Below are positions 24,800 through 33,659 of a DNA stretch of 44,756 nt, piece after piece; positions within the stretch are counted from its first letter, which is position 1; every line of letters begins with the position of its first letter. The notes under the pieces are model-generated. The model was given only the letters and a program-made list of their open reading frames with translations. It was not told where the DNA came from and ran no database searches. The DNA lies in contig CAYRAV010000022.1 of NCBI GenBank assembly GCA_964422365.1, forward strand, positions 1 to 44,756, given 5' to 3'. A program made the position numbers and the translations under genes. This DNA is from CAYRAV01 sp964422365. Its GTDB lineage: Bacteria; Bacillota; Clostridia; Lachnospirales; Lachnospiraceae.

Positions 24800-25417
24800 T
24801 TAAGAAATAATTTTATGACTTTCAATAATCATTTCGATAGTTTTGTAAAGATAAGGTTTGTATTCTTGAATAGAGAGTGGTTCATTTGATAAAATACAGC
24901 TATACGCAGTAGAACCCACTAATTCAATAATTGTAAACAACATAATTTCTGGTTCTCTATAATCATATTCATCTTCTTTTAGAAGATTAAGGTACATATC
25001 ATAAAACTTGCTGTCTTCGGACGGATTTTTATTTTCTAAAGCAGTTTTAAAAACACCCCATCCCAAATTTTTTGAAATAAAAGTAAGTAATGGCTTATTT
25101 TTTGTTAAATCATCTATTACATGATCAATAACATAAAGAAACCTATCTTGAAAATTTACAATCTCCATTTTAGAAAGGGCATTAATTGCATTTGTGAATA
25201 ATTCACTGGTTTTTTTTGCAACAAGTTTATTAGAAACATCATATTTATCTGCGAAATAAAGATAAAAAGTACCTTTGGCAACACCAGCTTTTTGAACAAT
25301 ATCAGAAATAGTTGTTTTTTGAAGTCCTTTTGTAGTGAATAGTTCAAAAGCTGTGTTGAAAAGGGCTTCCCGTTTTTTTTGTTTGTTGTTTTCTGCTTTT
25401 GCCATTGAATGTTTCAC
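24800..25417 (-). CDS. TetR-family transcriptional regulator
   Basis: The product has 205 residues. The N-terminal helix-turn-helix spans about 16-62 (ALFNTAFELFTTKGLQKTTISDIVQKAGVAKGTFYLYFADK), the canonical TetR signature ending in GTFYLYF.DK. The rest is a mostly helical ligand-binding domain. The first codon is GTG at 25417 with AGG nine bases before it, or ATG at 25405. It is divergent from the MMPL exporter gene at 26117, though about 700 bases of repeats lie between them. TetR regulators beside such exporters are usually their repressors; twin palindromes at 26043-26097 are the likely operator (inference). Confidence 0.88.
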   Translation of the reverse strand: MKHSMAKAENNKQKKREALFNTAFELFTTKGLQKTTISDIVQKAGVAKGTFYLYFADKYDVSNKLVAKKTSELFTNAINALSKMEIVNFQDRFLYVIDHVIDDLTKNKPLLTFISKNLGWGVFKTALENKNPSEDSKFYDMYLNLLKEDEYDYREPEIMLFTIIELVGSTAYSCILSNEPLSIQEYKPYLYKTIEMIIESHKIIS

Positions 25418-25446
25418 ATCCTTTCCTATCTATATTAAAATTAAAG

Positions 25447-25532
25447 CAAGTCCAACTGCCAATTACTTTATATTCGTTGTACTAGAGCGTGTTTGAAAAT
25501 TCATTTAACAAGCAATTTTCAAACACGTTCTA
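25447..25532. repeat. R2 3' fragment followed by a 50-bp palindromic R3 element
   Basis: 25447-25482 (CAAGTCCAACTGCC, then TATTCGTTGTA) matches the 3' end of the R2 copies at 10006 and 44382. It runs straight into a palindrome: the 19-base arm 25483-25501 (TAGAGCGTGTTTGAAAATT) pairs with 25514-25532 with one mismatch and a 12-base loop. The same R2-end/R3 junction occurs at 44520-44545, so the two are parts of one composite element. Confidence 0.6.
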
Positions 25533-25706
25533 ATAGTTTATAAATTATGACAAGTATCTGTAATAGGTTATTTTAAGACATGCTCCAAGTTATTTTATTT
25601 GTAAAAATTATAATTATATTCATTATAAGTACAAAAATATGAAAAAGTCAAGGTTTTATTTTCGTTTATTGTGTAGACTGTTTACCGTTTCTATAAGAAT
25701 GGTGTC

Positions 25707-25925
25707 AGAGCGTGTTTGAAAATTCATTGCCCCAATCTGCATGTTCCACTCTGTGTGCTATTTGCCCCAATCTGCACACCCCCGCTTTGCGTATCCACCC
25801 GGCATACCAGAATCCATGCCCATTCGGACTGGAAGACTTTGTCCGCCATTAATGCCATTTGGGCGGGCAGACTTTTTGATAAGGTATACCATAATGGATG
25901 TGCGTTGCATTGAAAAGAAGGTAGG
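25707..25925. repeat. R3 end plus R4 element, with an internal 15-bp direct repeat
   Basis: 25707-25730 is the R3 end (AGAGCGTGTTTGAAAATTC). TTGCCCCAATCTGCA occurs twice, at 25727-25741 and 25762-25776. 25778-25925 is an R4 copy (CCCGCTTTGCGTA, GGCATACCAGAATC, ATGCCCATTCGG, then AATGGATGTGCGTTGCATTG), the reverse complement of the 8802-8903 copy. Short open frames on both strands here are repeat artefacts. The rest of 25418-26041 shows no gene. Confidence 0.6.
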
Positions 25926-26041
25926 AATGGTAAGGATGGACAGCAATTACATTGGCAGCAATGCAGCTGCATATAAATTTGTTAACCAAATGACATTTTG
26001 GATCAATAACAACATAAAATTATAAAAAATGAAAAAAAATA

Positions 26042-26097
26042 TTGACTAAAAGTCATTTTTGGTGTATAACTATTTATAGAAATATGAACATTGGTCA
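26042..26097 (+). promoter_or_regulatory. Exporter promoter with two TGA-N7-TCA operators
   Basis: TTGACT (26042-26047), a 17-base spacer and TATAAC (26065-26070) form a promoter about 47 bases before ATG 26117. TGACTAAAAGTCA (26043-26055) overlaps the -35 and TGAACATTGGTCA (26085-26097) lies just past the likely start site. Both are 13-base TGA-N7-TCA sites. This suits repression by the TetR-family protein encoded nearby (inference). Confidence 0.6.
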
Positions 26098-26116
26098 TTT
26101 ATTAAAAGGAGGAGAT

Positions 26117-28231
26117 ATGATGGTACAGGTAGGTAAATGGATTGCAAAGCATAAGAGGCTGATTGTGTTGTTTTATGTATTATTACTCATTCCTTCAGCA
26201 ATTGGTTATTTAAAAACGAGAATTAATTACGATGTGCTAAGTTATCTTCCATCTACATTAGAAACTGTGTCTGGGCAGTATGTTATGGTGGATGAATTTG
26301 GAATGGGTGCTTTTTCCATGGTTGTTGTAGAGGATATGGAAATGAAAGATGTAAGTGCTCTAAAAGAAAAAATTGAGAGTGTGGAACATGTAAAAGATGT
26401 GATATGGTATGATACCGCAATGGATATCAGTGTACCAATCGAGATGCTTCCAAGTGATTTGAAAGAAGCATTATTTAATGGCAATGCTACCATGATGATC
26501 GCATTGTTTGATGATACAACTTCATCAGATGCATCTATGTCAGCAGTAACAGAAATGAGGAAGATTGTTGGTGAACAATGTTATGTAAGCGGCATGGCAG
26601 GGATTGTTACAGATATTAAGGATGTTTTTTTGGCAGAGATGCCAATTTATGTAGCAATAGCAGCTGTTATGTGTTTCATAGTTTTGTGTCTGGCGATGAA
26701 TTCCTTTGTAGTACCAGTGTTGTTTTTGCTAAGCATTGGTATGGGAATTGTTTATAATTTGGGAAGTAATATTTTTCTGGGAGAGATTTCGTATATCACA
26801 CAGGCATTAACTGCAATATTGCAGTTAGGTGTAACAATGGATTATTCTATCTTTTTGCTAAACAGTTATGAGGACAATAAGATTCGTTTTGACAATGATA
26901 AAGAAAGAGCAATGGCACATGCAATTTCGAACACATTCAAATCTGTTGTGGGAAGCTCTGTTACCACAATTGCAGGATTTGCAGCACTGTGTTTTATGAC
27001 TTTTGCTCTTGGAAAAGATTTAGGAGTTGTTATGGCGAAAGGCGTTATTGTTGGAGTGATTTGTTGTGTTACATTACTTCCTGCAATGATTTTGCTTTGT
27101 GACAAATGGATTGAAAAGACGCAGCATAGATCGTTTATTCCCAATTTAGGAAAAGTTTCTGATTTTATTACAAGACATTATAAAATATGGCTGGTTATTT
27201 TTATAGTCATGTTAATTCCAGCAATATATGGCAATAATCATGTAGGTGTATATTATAATATAGACAAATCACTTCCGGATACATTGAAAAGTTCTATTGC
27301 GAACAAAAAACTAGAAGAAGATTTTAATATGAATAATGTGCATATGGTATTATTAAAAAATGGTTTGGATAATAAACAAAAACGTGCCATGTTAGATGAA
27401 ATTAAGGAAGTAGATGGTGTGAAATGGGCATTGGGCATGGATTCTATTGTAGGTGCTGCTGTACCAGATGACATGATACCAGATGATTTAAGCAGCCAGT
27501 TAAAGAGCGAGCATTATGAGGTACAATTTGTTTGTTCAGATTATAAGACAGGAACAGATGAAGTAAATGCTCAGATTGCAAAAATTAATGCTATCATAAA
27601 AAGTTATAATGAAGAATCGATGATAATAGGAGAAGCACCACTTACAAAGGATTTGGCAGATGTAACAGACATTGATTTGAGAAATGTAAATATTGCCTCC
27701 ATCGGAGCAATTTTTGTGATTATCATGCTGGTATTTAAGTCTATCTCGCTGCCGGTATTGTTAGTAGCAGTGATTGAATTTGCAATTTGTGTCAATATGT
27801 CTTTTCCATATTATGCTGGTACGGATCTGGTGTTTGTAGCAAGTATTGTAATCGGAACTATTCAGTTAGGTGCTACCGTAGATTATGCAATACTTATGAC
27901 TAGCCGGTATCAAAAAGAACGGGGGAAAGGCTGCAGTAAAAAGGAGGCAATTACAATTGCGCATGAAACTTCTATGAAATCAATATTGGTCAGTGGTTTC
28001 AGTTTCTTCGCAGCGACTTTTGGAGTGGGACTTTATTCCCAAATTGATATGATTGGTTCTATTTGTACTTTGCTCGCAAGAGGGTCAATTATTAGTATGA
28101 TTGTTGTTATTTGTGTATTGCCGGCGATGTTTATGGTATTTGATAAGGTGATTTGCAAAACTTCAATTGGTTTTGGACCGAAGAAAGAAAAAATGCCTGA
28201 GGTAATACAACAGAGAGGCAGCCAGGCTTGA
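26117..28231 (+). CDS. MMPL/RND-family membrane exporter
   Basis: About 704 residues arranged as two similar halves: helix 1 (LIVLFYVLLLIPSAIGYL), an extracytoplasmic domain (about 40-165), a five-helix block with YITQALTAILQLGVTMDYSIFLLNSYED, then a second helix, second outer domain (about 400-515) and a second block with IGTIQLGATVDYAILMTSRYQKER. The GVTMDYSIFLL and GATVDYAILMT segments are the proton-relay Asp-Tyr signatures of MMPL proteins. These pumps export lipids, peptides or drugs with proton flow. ATG 26117 and ATG 26120 are adjacent; GGAGG spacing slightly favours 26120. It sits behind a promoter with twin operators and is followed by a heptad-repeat secreted protein. Confidence 0.87.
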   Translation: MMVQVGKWIAKHKRLIVLFYVLLLIPSAIGYLKTRINYDVLSYLPSTLETVSGQYVMVDEFGMGAFSMVVVEDMEMKDVSALKEKIESVEHVKDVIWYDTAMDISVPIEMLPSDLKEALFNGNATMMIALFDDTTSSDASMSAVTEMRKIVGEQCYVSGMAGIVTDIKDVFLAEMPIYVAIAAVMCFIVLCLAMNSFVVPVLFLLSIGMGIVYNLGSNIFLGEISYITQALTAILQLGVTMDYSIFLLNSYEDNKIRFDNDKERAMAHAISNTFKSVVGSSVTTIAGFAALCFMTFALGKDLGVVMAKGVIVGVICCVTLLPAMILLCDKWIEKTQHRSFIPNLGKVSDFITRHYKIWLVIFIVMLIPAIYGNNHVGVYYNIDKSLPDTLKSSIANKKLEEDFNMNNVHMVLLKNGLDNKQKRAMLDEIKEVDGVKWALGMDSIVGAAVPDDMIPDDLSSQLKSEHYEVQFVCSDYKTGTDEVNAQIAKINAIIKSYNEESMIIGEAPLTKDLADVTDIDLRNVNIASIGAIFVIIMLVFKSISLPVLLVAVIEFAICVNMSFPYYAGTDLVFVASIVIGTIQLGATVDYAILMTSRYQKERGKGCSKKEAITIAHETSMKSILVSGFSFFAATFGVGLYSQIDMIGSICTLLARGSIISMIVVICVLPAMFMVFDKVICKTSIGFGPKKEKMPEVIQQRGSQA

Positions 28232-28312
28232 TTTTGGGCAGAATTACTCATAAGTATAAAGAATTGTTGTTGATTGTATATAAATTTAGTAAAAGGCAAT
28301 GGAGGAATTATT

Positions 28313-30568
28313 ATGAATAAGAATAGAAAATTGAAAAAAGCAGGGGCAATTGGTTTATCAGTAGTTATGGCAATGACATTTGGTATGGATGGCACAATGA
28401 TTTACGGAGCAAATGTAAAAGAGAAAATAGGTGTAAATAGTATTCAAAAAATCATTAGTGAAGAAGTGCAGAAAAAACTTACAGAATCAGATAAGGAAAG
28501 AACTTTGACAAAGGACAATGATGTTTGCAAAGAAGAAGTAGTATATGCCTATATTGATGCAAATGGTACAGTAAATAATATTACAGTAAGTGACTGGTTG
28601 AAAAATTCGGCTGGAAAGGATATAGTAAAGGATGTATCAGATTTAGCTGATGTAGAAAATGTAAAAGGAGATGAAACATTTTCTACAGAAGAAGATGGAG
28701 CAATGGCATGGAATGTAAAAGACAAAGATATTTATTATCAGGGAAATTCTGATTCAGAGCTTCCAATAGGAATGGAAGTTACTTATTATTTAGATGAAAA
28801 AGAAGTACAGCCATCAGAATTAGCAGGTAAAAGCGGAACATTCAAAATGCAAGTAAAATATACAAACCAATCTAAAAAAACAGTAAATATAGATGGAAAA
28901 AAAATCAAAGTGAATATACCATTTGCTATGGTAACTGCAATGATTTTGCCAGAAGAACACTTTTCAAATGTAACAATAGATAATGGGAAAGTATTATCAG
29001 ATGGTAATCGAACCATTGCAATTGGAATGGGGCTTCCAGGATTAGAAGACAGTCTGGACTTGAACAAAGATTTGGACATAGAACTTCCGGATTCTTTTAT
29101 TATGACAGCAGATGTAACAGATTTTAAAATGGATTCAACATTTACAGTAGCAACATCAGATCTTTTAAATGATCTTGGTTTGGATGATGTAGATAATATG
29201 GACGATTTGAAGGATGCGTTGGATGAATTAGCAGATGCTTCTATTGATTTGGTAGAGGGAACGAGAGATTTATCAGATGGTGTGAAAACACTAAAGGATA
29301 AGACTGGGGATTTTACAGATGGTCTGAATCAATTGGCAGATGGAATAGGTCAGATGTCAGAGGGTGCGGATACATTACAGTCAGGTACAGAGGAATATAC
29401 AGATGGTGTAGATTCATTATCAGATGGTGTGAAACAGTATGTTTCGGGTGCTGTAACATTGTCAGATGGAGTCATTGATTATACAAAAGGGGCAAAAAAG
29501 CTGCAAAAAGGAATACAGACATTGAGTGATTCCACAAAAGAGCTGCCATCCAGCCTTCAGACACTTTCAGAGGGTATCAATAGTTATGGTGCAGGTGTGA
29601 ATGAATTGGTAAGCGAGGAAAATATGGCAGCACTTACAAATGGAACAAGTGCATTGTCAAAAGGAATCGAAGCAGTGAATGGAGGATTAACTTCTGTACA
29701 GTCTGGTGTGGCAACAATTCATCAGAGTCTGGAAACATTAGAAGCAAGTTATGCAAATAATGAACAATTGATAAAAAGTTTCAATGGTATGATTGCAACA
29801 ATGGAAGATGGAGAACAGAAGGAACAGTTATTGTTACTTGTGGCAAATCTTGAAACGGTAACAGCATCACAAAAAGCGGGCATTGAACAGCTAAAGGCAT
29901 CAACAGCAAGTGACAGCAAGCTGAATCAGGGAATTACCGTATTAGTAAGCAATACATCAGAAAAAGGAGAACTATTGAAAGGTGCAAAAAAACTAGATAC
30001 AGCTGCAAATAAAATGTCAGATGGAGGAGAACAATTAAGAAAAGCATTTCCGAGTTTAAGTCAGGGGGCAGAACAGTTATCAAAGGCAGGGCAAAGTCTT
30101 CCAAGTGCAATGAAAGAATTAACATCAGGTGCAAAGACTTTGGTATCTAATAATGATAAGTTACAAAAAGGTGCAAAACAGTTAAAAACATCTGGAAAAA
30201 CATTAAAGGAAGGTGCTGCTCAATTAACTCAAAATAGTTCTGCACTTGTGAGTGGTGTAAAAACAATTAAAGAGGCAACAGGAAAATTATTAGCAGGTGC
30301 TGATCAGTTACAAGACGGCAGTAATCAATTATCAGATGGTGTAGAAGAATTATATGATGGTTCTATAGAATTAAGAGACGGCATGGACAAATTTGATAAA
30401 GAAGGAATTGAAAAACTAACAACTACATTTGATGAAGACTTACAGAATGTATTGGATCGCGTGAATGCTATCAGTAAAGCGGGAAAAAGTTATAATTCTT
30501 TCTCTGGAATCGATGATAATATGGATGGAAGTGTCAAATTTATAATAAAATCTGATAGTATTAAATAA
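28313..30568 (+). CDS. Secreted Leu/Gly heptad-repeat protein (YhgE/Pip-like central region)
   Basis: The product has 751 residues. A signal peptide (about 1-32, KKAGAIGLSVVMAMTFGMDG...YGA) is followed by a beta-rich domain (about 35-270), then long helical regions of 'xxxLxxG' heptads (LSDGVKTLKDKTGDFTDGLN, QLADGIGQMSEGADTL; again at about 580-720). These are the repeats of YhgE/Pip-type proteins, but the ABC-2-like membrane helices of YhgE are missing and the chain ends in a soluble tail. So it is likely released or held outside the membrane as a coiled-coil rod. GGAGG is seven bases before ATG 28313. It is co-transcribed with the MMPL exporter 81 bases upstream, suggesting a joint export or envelope function. 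Confidence 0.8.
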   Translation: MNKNRKLKKAGAIGLSVVMAMTFGMDGTMIYGANVKEKIGVNSIQKIISEEVQKKLTESDKERTLTKDNDVCKEEVVYAYIDANGTVNNITVSDWLKNSAGKDIVKDVSDLADVENVKGDETFSTEEDGAMAWNVKDKDIYYQGNSDSELPIGMEVTYYLDEKEVQPSELAGKSGTFKMQVKYTNQSKKTVNIDGKKIKVNIPFAMVTAMILPEEHFSNVTIDNGKVLSDGNRTIAIGMGLPGLEDSLDLNKDLDIELPDSFIMTADVTDFKMDSTFTVATSDLLNDLGLDDVDNMDDLKDALDELADASIDLVEGTRDLSDGVKTLKDKTGDFTDGLNQLADGIGQMSEGADTLQSGTEEYTDGVDSLSDGVKQYVSGAVTLSDGVIDYTKGAKKLQKGIQTLSDSTKELPSSLQTLSEGINSYGAGVNELVSEENMAALTNGTSALSKGIEAVNGGLTSVQSGVATIHQSLETLEASYANNEQLIKSFNGMIATMEDGEQKEQLLLLVANLETVTASQKAGIEQLKASTASDSKLNQGITVLVSNTSEKGELLKGAKKLDTAANKMSDGGEQLRKAFPSLSQGAEQLSKAGQSLPSAMKELTSGAKTLVSNNDKLQKGAKQLKTSGKTLKEGAAQLTQNSSALVSGVKTIKEATGKLLAGADQLQDGSNQLSDGVEELYDGSIELRDGMDKFDKEGIEKLTTTFDEDLQNVLDRVNAISKAGKSYNSFSGIDDNMDGSVKFIIKSDSIK

Positions 30569-30625
30569 GTAGAGATAATAGAAAAACTGGCAAATTGTTC
30601 ATGTGCGGATTGTACAACTATTTCT

Positions 30626-30679
30626 GCATGGAAGGACTGTACCAAGTATGTTACGGTCCTTCCATGCCATTATTTTTTG
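30626..30679 (+). terminator. Terminator of the exporter operon, built on an R1 fragment
   Basis: GCATGGAAGGAC (30626-30637) pairs with GTCCTTCCATGC (30656-30667), followed by ATTATTTTTTG. The upstream bases 30595-30644 resemble the right half of R1 (TGTACAACTATTTCTGCATGG), so a mobile repeat seems to serve as terminator. Confidence 0.75.
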
Positions 30680-30757
30680 TTAAAATATATAAAATGGCTA
30701 AAAAATTTACTGTTTGACTGGAAAAATATTCTTAATGAATATTTAAAGTTATAAAAA

Positions 30758-30837
30758 CGATTGTACAAGGTGCCCTTAATATGCGGGCACCCATACATAA
30801 CTTTGCACAATCATTTTTGCACAGCTGAATGGTTATC
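30758..30837. repeat. R1-related hairpin upstream of alaS
   Basis: GATTGTACAAGGTGCCC pairs with GGGCACC...TTGCACAATC, and the stretch ends in CAGCTGAATGGTTATC (30822-30837), the right end of R1. The rest of the 397-base gap 30569-30965 holds the terminator and the alaS promoter described separately. Confidence 0.5.
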
Positions 30838-30865
30838 TAAGTTTTGTCAAAAAATAGAATAATAT

Positions 30866-30894
30866 TTGACAAAATAATGAATCAAACTTATAAT
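30866..30894 (+). promoter_or_regulatory. Consensus sigma-A promoter of alaS
   Basis: TTGACA (30866-30871), a 17-base spacer and TATAAT (30889-30894), perfect hexamers. The start point would be near 30901. Confidence 0.85.
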
Positions 30895-30897
30895 AAT

Positions 30898-30943
30898 ATG
30901 GTTCGGGGATTCGTGTAAATGCAGATTCGAACCATACTTTTTT
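30898..30943 (+). terminator. Promoter-proximal terminator or attenuator in the alaS leader
   Basis: ATGGTTCG (30898-30905) pairs with CGAACCAT (30928-30935), and six T residues follow (30938-30943). The hairpin begins at or just before the predicted start point, so transcripts would be about 40 bases unless termination is relieved. No T-box consensus is present. Confidence 0.7.
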
Positions 30944-31001
30944 ATGCAATTGTCAAGTTATCCAATTGGCACAATTATTCATAGAAGAAGGAGGCAGAAA
31001 A

Positions 31002-33641
31002 GTGAATAAATATGGAGTAAATGAATTAAGAAAAATGTATCTGGATTTCTTTGCAAGTAAAGATCATTTGGTAATGAAAAGTTTTTCTTTGGTTCCACAT
31101 AATGATAACAGTCTTTTATTAATCAATGCAGGTATGGCACCATTGAAGCCGTACTTTACAGGTCAGGAGATTCCGCCTAGAAAAAGGATAGCCACATGTC
31201 AAAAATGTATCCGTACAGGAGACATTGAAAATGTTGGAAAGACAGCGCGTCATGGTACATTTTTTGAGATGTTGGGTAACTTTTCTTTTGGAGATTATTT
31301 TAAGACAGAAGCCATTCGCTGGTCATGGGAATTTTTAACAGAAGTGATTGGTTTGGAAGCGGATAGATTATATCCATCGGTTTATGAAACAGATGATGAA
31401 GCATTCGCAATCTGGAATAAAGAAATTGGTATCCCGGCAGAGAGAATTACACGTTTTGGTAAAGAAGATAATTTCTGGGAGCATGGTGCAGGGCCTTGTG
31501 GTCCATGTTCAGAAATTTATTATGATCGCGGTGAAAGGTATGGCTGTGGCAGTCCAAATTGTAAAGTAGGCTGTGACTGCGACCGGTATATGGAAATTTG
31601 GAATAATGTATTTACACAGTTTGAGAATGATGGAAATGGCAATTATGAGGAATTAGAAAATAAAAATATTGATACAGGAATGGGATTAGAACGTCTAGCT
31701 GTTGTAGTACAGGATGTGGATTCTATTTTTGCGGTGGATACGATAAAAGCATTGTTGAATAAAGTATGTGAAATGGCTAAAGTTTCGTATCATCAAGATG
31801 AAAAAACAGATGTGTCACTTCGTGTTATTACAGATCATATTCGTTCTGTTACATTTATGATATCAGATGGAATTATGCCTTCTAATGAAGGCAGAGGATA
31901 TGTACTTAGAAGATTGTTAAGACGTGCAGCGCGTCATGGCAGATTGTTGGGAATGAATGGTAAATTTTTGGCAGAATTAAGCGAAACAGTCATTGCTTTG
32001 TCGAGAGATGCCTACCCTGAACTGGATGAAAAGAAAGAGATGATTTTTAAAGTACTTACACAGGAAGAAGAGAAGTTTAATGCAACCATTGACCATGGAT
32101 TGACTATTCTGACTGAAATGCAGGAAGAATTAGCAAAAGAGGGCAAAAAGGAGTTACCTGGCAAGCAGGCATTTATGTTGTATGATACGTATGGTTTTCC
32201 ATTGGATCTGACAAAGGAAATTTTAGAAGAAAAGGGAATTTCTGTAGAAGAAGAAGGCTTTAAAAAAGCAATGGATATTCAAAGACAGCAGGCGAGCAAT
32301 GCAAGAGGAACAACAAACTATATGGGAGCAGATGTGACTGTTTATCAATCCATCGATCCGGCAATTACATCTAAATTTGTTGGATATGACCGTTTAGAGC
32401 ATGCCTCAAAAATCAGTGTTTTAACAACAGAAGAGGAATTGGTACAGGCATTAACAGATGGCCAGACTGGTACGATTATTGTGGATGAAACACCATTCTA
32501 TGCGACAATGGGTGGACAGCAGGCAGATATTGGTGTGGTTACAACAGACACAGCAGAATTTATAGTAAAGGATACCATCAAACTACAAGGTGGTAAAATT
32601 GGACATGTAGGTACTGTAACAAAGGGTATGTTCCAAGTTGGGGAACAAGTAACATTATCTGTATGTGGCAGCAATCGTACAGATACATGTAAGAACCACA
32701 GTGCAACACATTTATTGCAGAAAGCATTGAGAAATGTACTTGGTTCCCATGTTGAACAAAAGGGTTCTCTGGTAACAGCAGATCGTCTGCGCTTTGATTT
32801 TACGCATTTTTCGGCTTTAACAGAAGAGGAAATCAGCAAAGTAGAAGCAATTGTCAATGAAGAGATTAAAAAAGGGTTAGAAGTTATTACAAAAGAAATG
32901 ACCATTGATGAGGCAAAGAAGATTGGTGCAACAGCATTATTTGATGAGAAATATGGTGAAATTGTACGAGTGGTGCAGATGGGAGATTTTAGTATAGAAC
33001 TTTGTGGTGGTACACATGTTTCTAATACAAATTTGATTAATACATTTAAAATAATATCTGAAGCGGGAAGTGCGGCAAATGTACGAAGAATTGAAGCATT
33101 AACGGGAGATGGTGTATTTGCATATTATAAAAATATTGAGAGTGAATTAAATACTGCAGCAAAAGCAGCAAAAGCAGAACCTGCCCTGCTTGCAAAGAAA
33201 ATTGAGAGTTTACAGGAAGAAATCAAAGCATTACAATCAGAAAACCAGAAATTAAAAGATAAACTGGCAAAAGATGCAATAGGCGATGTCATGAGCCAGG
33301 CAAAGGAAGTAAAAGGTACAAAAATACTTGCAATAGAAGTACCAGATGTAGATATGAATGAACTGCGTAACTTAGGGGATCAGTTAAAAGATCAAATAGG
33401 CGAAGGTGTGGTTGTCTTAGCTTCAGAGGTAAAAGGAAAAGTAAGTCTGCTTGCTATGGCAACAGATGGAGCAATGAAAAATGGTGCACATGCAGGCAGC
33501 CTTATTAAAGAAATCGCATCACTTGTTGGAGGAGGAGGCGGCGGCCGTCCGAATATGGCACAAGCAGGAGGCAAAAATCCGGCTGGTATGAAAAAAGCGC
33601 TGGAAAAATCAATAGAGGTTTTAGAAGGACAATTAAAATAG
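31002..33641 (+). CDS. alaS: Alanyl-tRNA synthetase AlaRS
   Basis: The product has 879 residues, the normal AlaRS length. It charges tRNA-Ala with alanine. The class II catalytic core is at the N terminus (FFASKDHLVMKSFSLVPHNDNSLLLINAGM; GPCGPCSEIYYDRG; RGYVLRRLLRRAARHGR). The editing domain holds the zinc motifs HSATHLLQKAL (about 565) and CGGTHVSNT (about 665). A coiled coil and the glycine-rich C-Ala/DHHA1 domain (VGGGGGGRPNMAQAGG) end the protein. GTG 31002 follows AAGGAGG by seven bases and gives the usual start (VNKYGVNELRKMYLDFF); the frame stays open 12 codons further upstream without a ribosome site. An attenuator-like hairpin lies in its leader. Confidence 0.96.
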   Translation: MNKYGVNELRKMYLDFFASKDHLVMKSFSLVPHNDNSLLLINAGMAPLKPYFTGQEIPPRKRIATCQKCIRTGDIENVGKTARHGTFFEMLGNFSFGDYFKTEAIRWSWEFLTEVIGLEADRLYPSVYETDDEAFAIWNKEIGIPAERITRFGKEDNFWEHGAGPCGPCSEIYYDRGERYGCGSPNCKVGCDCDRYMEIWNNVFTQFENDGNGNYEELENKNIDTGMGLERLAVVVQDVDSIFAVDTIKALLNKVCEMAKVSYHQDEKTDVSLRVITDHIRSVTFMISDGIMPSNEGRGYVLRRLLRRAARHGRLLGMNGKFLAELSETVIALSRDAYPELDEKKEMIFKVLTQEEEKFNATIDHGLTILTEMQEELAKEGKKELPGKQAFMLYDTYGFPLDLTKEILEEKGISVEEEGFKKAMDIQRQQASNARGTTNYMGADVTVYQSIDPAITSKFVGYDRLEHASKISVLTTEEELVQALTDGQTGTIIVDETPFYATMGGQQADIGVVTTDTAEFIVKDTIKLQGGKIGHVGTVTKGMFQVGEQVTLSVCGSNRTDTCKNHSATHLLQKALRNVLGSHVEQKGSLVTADRLRFDFTHFSALTEEEISKVEAIVNEEIKKGLEVITKEMTIDEAKKIGATALFDEKYGEIVRVVQMGDFSIELCGGTHVSNTNLINTFKIISEAGSAANVRRIEALTGDGVFAYYKNIESELNTAAKAAKAEPALLAKKIESLQEEIKALQSENQKLKDKLAKDAIGDVMSQAKEVKGTKILAIEVPDVDMNELRNLGDQLKDQIGEGVVVLASEVKGKVSLLAMATDGAMKNGAHAGSLIKEIASLVGGGGGGRPNMAQAGGKNPAGMKKALEKSIEVLEGQLK

Positions 33642-33659
33642 AATAAGGAAGTGTTTAGG

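Noticed and set aside
25716..26025. Several short frames on both strands between tetR and the exporter gene
   Set aside because: They lie in R3/R4 repeat sequence, with no ribosome site and competing frames on both strands.
30898..30935. tRNA-like T arm (GGTTCG...CGAACC)
   Set aside because: No acceptor, D or anticodon arm around it; the T run and placement fit a terminator better.
30866..31001. T-box riboswitch in the alaS leader
   Set aside because: No TGGNACCGCG antiterminator sequence and the leader is too short; only a simple terminator hairpin is present.
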